Under the pieces are notes generated by a model that had not been told where the DNA came from, searched no databases, and worked only from the letters and a program-made list of their open reading frames with translations. The position numbers and the translations under genes were made by a program. Of a DNA stretch of 64,000 nucleotides, positions 62,811-64,000 are shown in pieces. The stretch's first letter is position 1; every line of letters starts with the position of its first letter. Source of the DNA: Desulfoluna sp. (GTDB lineage Bacteria > Desulfobacterota > Desulfobacteria > Desulfobacterales > Desulfolunaceae); NCBI RefSeq assembly GCF_030145185.1, contig NZ_JAQYWB010000015.1, positions 1-64,000 on the forward strand, in the 5' to 3' direction.

Positions 62811-64000
62811 TTATCCTAGGAAGAGGCTCCAGAAGAGGGCGATGATGCCGGAGCAGACGAGGTGGCTCTCGACCAGAAATTCAAGCTGTACCCCGGCCAG
62901 AACGAAGCGTTTCTGGTAGGCGATGAGCAGAATGAACATCATCACGGGATTGACCCAGAGGACAAAGCCGAGCCCTGTAAAGATACCGAACGCGCTGAAA
63001 AGGGGCAGCATGACCGCCAGGGTGATCAGCAGGTTTTTGAGGAGGCGCACCGTCTTGTCATCCCCTAAAATAATGGGGAAGGTCTCCTGGCCGACGATGC
63101 GGTCTCCCTGCATGTCGAGGATGTCAAAAAAGACCGTGCGGGAAAAGACCATGCCGGCGGCCAGGGCCAGAGCGGGCAGGGTGGAGAGGGCAAATCCCTG
63201 GGAGCTTGTCAGGGCGGGGAGCAGGGCGGTGACCGTGGCCCAGGCCGCGGTGATGAGGATGGTTTTTGAGCCGGGGATATCGCGCAGGCAGCGGTATTTT
63301 CCCTGAAAAAAATACCGGGGGATGATGGGCGCGTTGTAGGAGAGCCCGGCCAGACTCATGATCAGCAGCACGAGAAAGGGAAAGAGCCCGAGGCTGTAGG
63401 CGAGCAAAAGGCCCACCCCTCCGCCTGTGAAGGCAAAGGCGGCCAGCGCCCACTTGTTGCGGTCGTAAAAATCGGCCCGCTCCGGGTCGTTGTAGCGGTC
63501 GGCGGAGATGGCGGTGAGGTGATTGAAAATGTGCATGGAGAGCACGTAGAGCATGGCCACCGCCGCCGGAACCAGCCAATTGTCAATCCCTTGAAGCATT
63601 GAGCAGGCATAGGAGAGGAAGGCGGCCCCCAGGGCCAGGTAGGCGTTGCTGCGCAACAGGGCCATTTTAAGGGCCGACACGGGAATACCGAAGAGTCTTT
63701 TTTCACTGGCGGTGCCGCTTTCAATGGCACGGTAGACTTTGTTGATGATCCAGTTCGGGGTGGAGGCTCCGGCGGTGATGGCCAGGGACTTCAGCCCTTT
63801 GAGTTGGTCGAAGTCCAACTCGTCGGAGTCTTCGATGTGAAAGGTGAGTTTGCCCGATTCCCGGGCCAACTCGGCCAGACGCTGGGTGTTGCCGCTGCTT
63901 TTACCGCCCACCACCACCACCGCATCCACTGTTTGGGCAATGGCCAGGATATCGGCCTGCCTTTTTTCCGTGGAGTCACAGATGGTGTCAAAGGTGAGAT
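62811..64000 (-). CDS. IspH-UbiA fusion protein (5' end outside the window)
   Basis: The frame stays open from 62811 to the window edge. The N-terminal part seen here is the end of IspH (LytB): TFDTICDSTEKRQ and DAVVVVGGKSSGNT, then ITAGASTPNWIINKVYRAIE, which holds the last Ser/Asn-type substrate contacts. It runs on, with no stop, into a UbiA-type prenyltransferase: about 290 residues, eight or nine helices, with FNHLTAISADRYNDPERADFYD and FFDILDMQGDRIVGQETFP as the two Asp-rich motifs. IspH makes IPP/DMAPP with a 4Fe-4S cluster; UbiA joins a prenyl chain to an acceptor. The fusion may link supply and use of isoprenoids. The first Asp motif is atypical (ND-x2-RAD). Confidence 0.85.
   Translation of the reverse strand, partial: LTFDTICDSTEKRQADILAIAQTVDAVVVVGGKSSGNTQRLAELARESGKLTFHIEDSDELDFDQLKGLKSLAITAGASTPNWIINKVYRAIESGTASEKRLFGIPVSALKMALLRSNAYLALGAAFLSYACSMLQGIDNWLVPAAVAMLYVLSMHIFNHLTAISADRYNDPERADFYDRNKWALAAFAFTGGGVGLLLAYSLGLFPFLVLLIMSLAGLSYNAPIIPRYFFQGKYRCLRDIPGSKTILITAAWATVTALLPALTSSQGFALSTLPALALAAGMVFSRTVFFDILDMQGDRIVGQETFPIILGDDKTVRLLKNLLITLAVMLPLFSAFGIFTGLGFVLWVNPVMMFILLIAYQKRFVLAGVQLEFLVESHLVCSGIIALFWSLFLG

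Overview
The window comes from a Gram-negative, free-living bacterium, most likely an anaerobe of the Desulfobacterota (Desulfobacteraceae-like). The inference rests on gene content: LL-diaminopimelate aminotransferase, PntAB transhydrogenase, TAXI-type TRAP transport, a DUF362 ferredoxin protein, a PEP-CTERM protein and an IspH-UbiA fusion, together with lipoproteins and MlaC/AsmA-like envelope genes. No rRNA, tRNA, phage, CRISPR array or intact transposase gene was seen, and no sulfate-reduction gene lies here to confirm the assignment.

Layout. 1-14.4 kb: mostly single genes (HAD phosphatase, 2H phosphoesterase, alpha/beta hydrolase, gamma-carbonic-anhydrase-like protein, a coiled-coil envelope protein, DUF362 ferredoxin, TauE exporter, the TIGR03545/TIGR03546 pair, a lipoprotein, adenine deaminase). 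At 12.0-14.4 kb there is an accessory patch: two copies of a 252-bp element with inverted ends, a PEP-CTERM protein gene, and a decayed second copy of the 3' half of the adenine deaminase gene. 14.9-19.1 kb: ferric-iron ABC transporter. 19.6-22.5 kb: pntAB. 23-29 kb: YitT, YhdH-type oxidoreductase, MscS, HD-GYP, exonuclease III and thiol peroxidase. 29.4-34.1 kb: a FadR-type GntR regulator with a textbook operator, then a 1205-residue PutA proline-oxidation enzyme. 34.5-42.7 kb: beta-CASP nuclease, FUSC exporter, MTA/SAH nucleosidase, an AlbA_2 protein with an 11-bp tandem repeat in its coding sequence, and an old-yellow enzyme.

42.9-47.8 kb: a minus-strand set of a PspA-like coiled-coil protein, a DUF2491 (YjfK-like) protein and a large protein that joins a low-complexity basic stalk to a TAXI-type binding domain, followed by an orphan TRAP-type binding protein. 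This is the most unusual group in the window. 48.3-51.6 kb: MMPL/RND transporter with an MlaC-like partner. 52-56.4 kb: nitronate-monooxygenase-like enzyme, CPA antiporter, DegV, thioredoxin-like protein. 56.5-59.7 kb: TAXI TRAP transporter (fused permease plus receptor). 60-64 kb: DapL, a 4'-phosphopantetheinyl transferase and the 5'-truncated IspH-UbiA fusion.

Two repeat families cut across these regions. One is the 252-bp inverted-end element (two full copies, one cut by the window edge, one solo end). The other is a modular intergenic repeat built from a CCTCCGGCGGC hairpin, a GCGGGTTTGCGAATGCG block and a GTAACTATTCAGCTCATG block, seen at about a dozen sites between genes. Functional links: MTA/SAH nucleosidase makes adenine, which adenine deaminase can salvage; the GntR regulator probably controls itself and putA.
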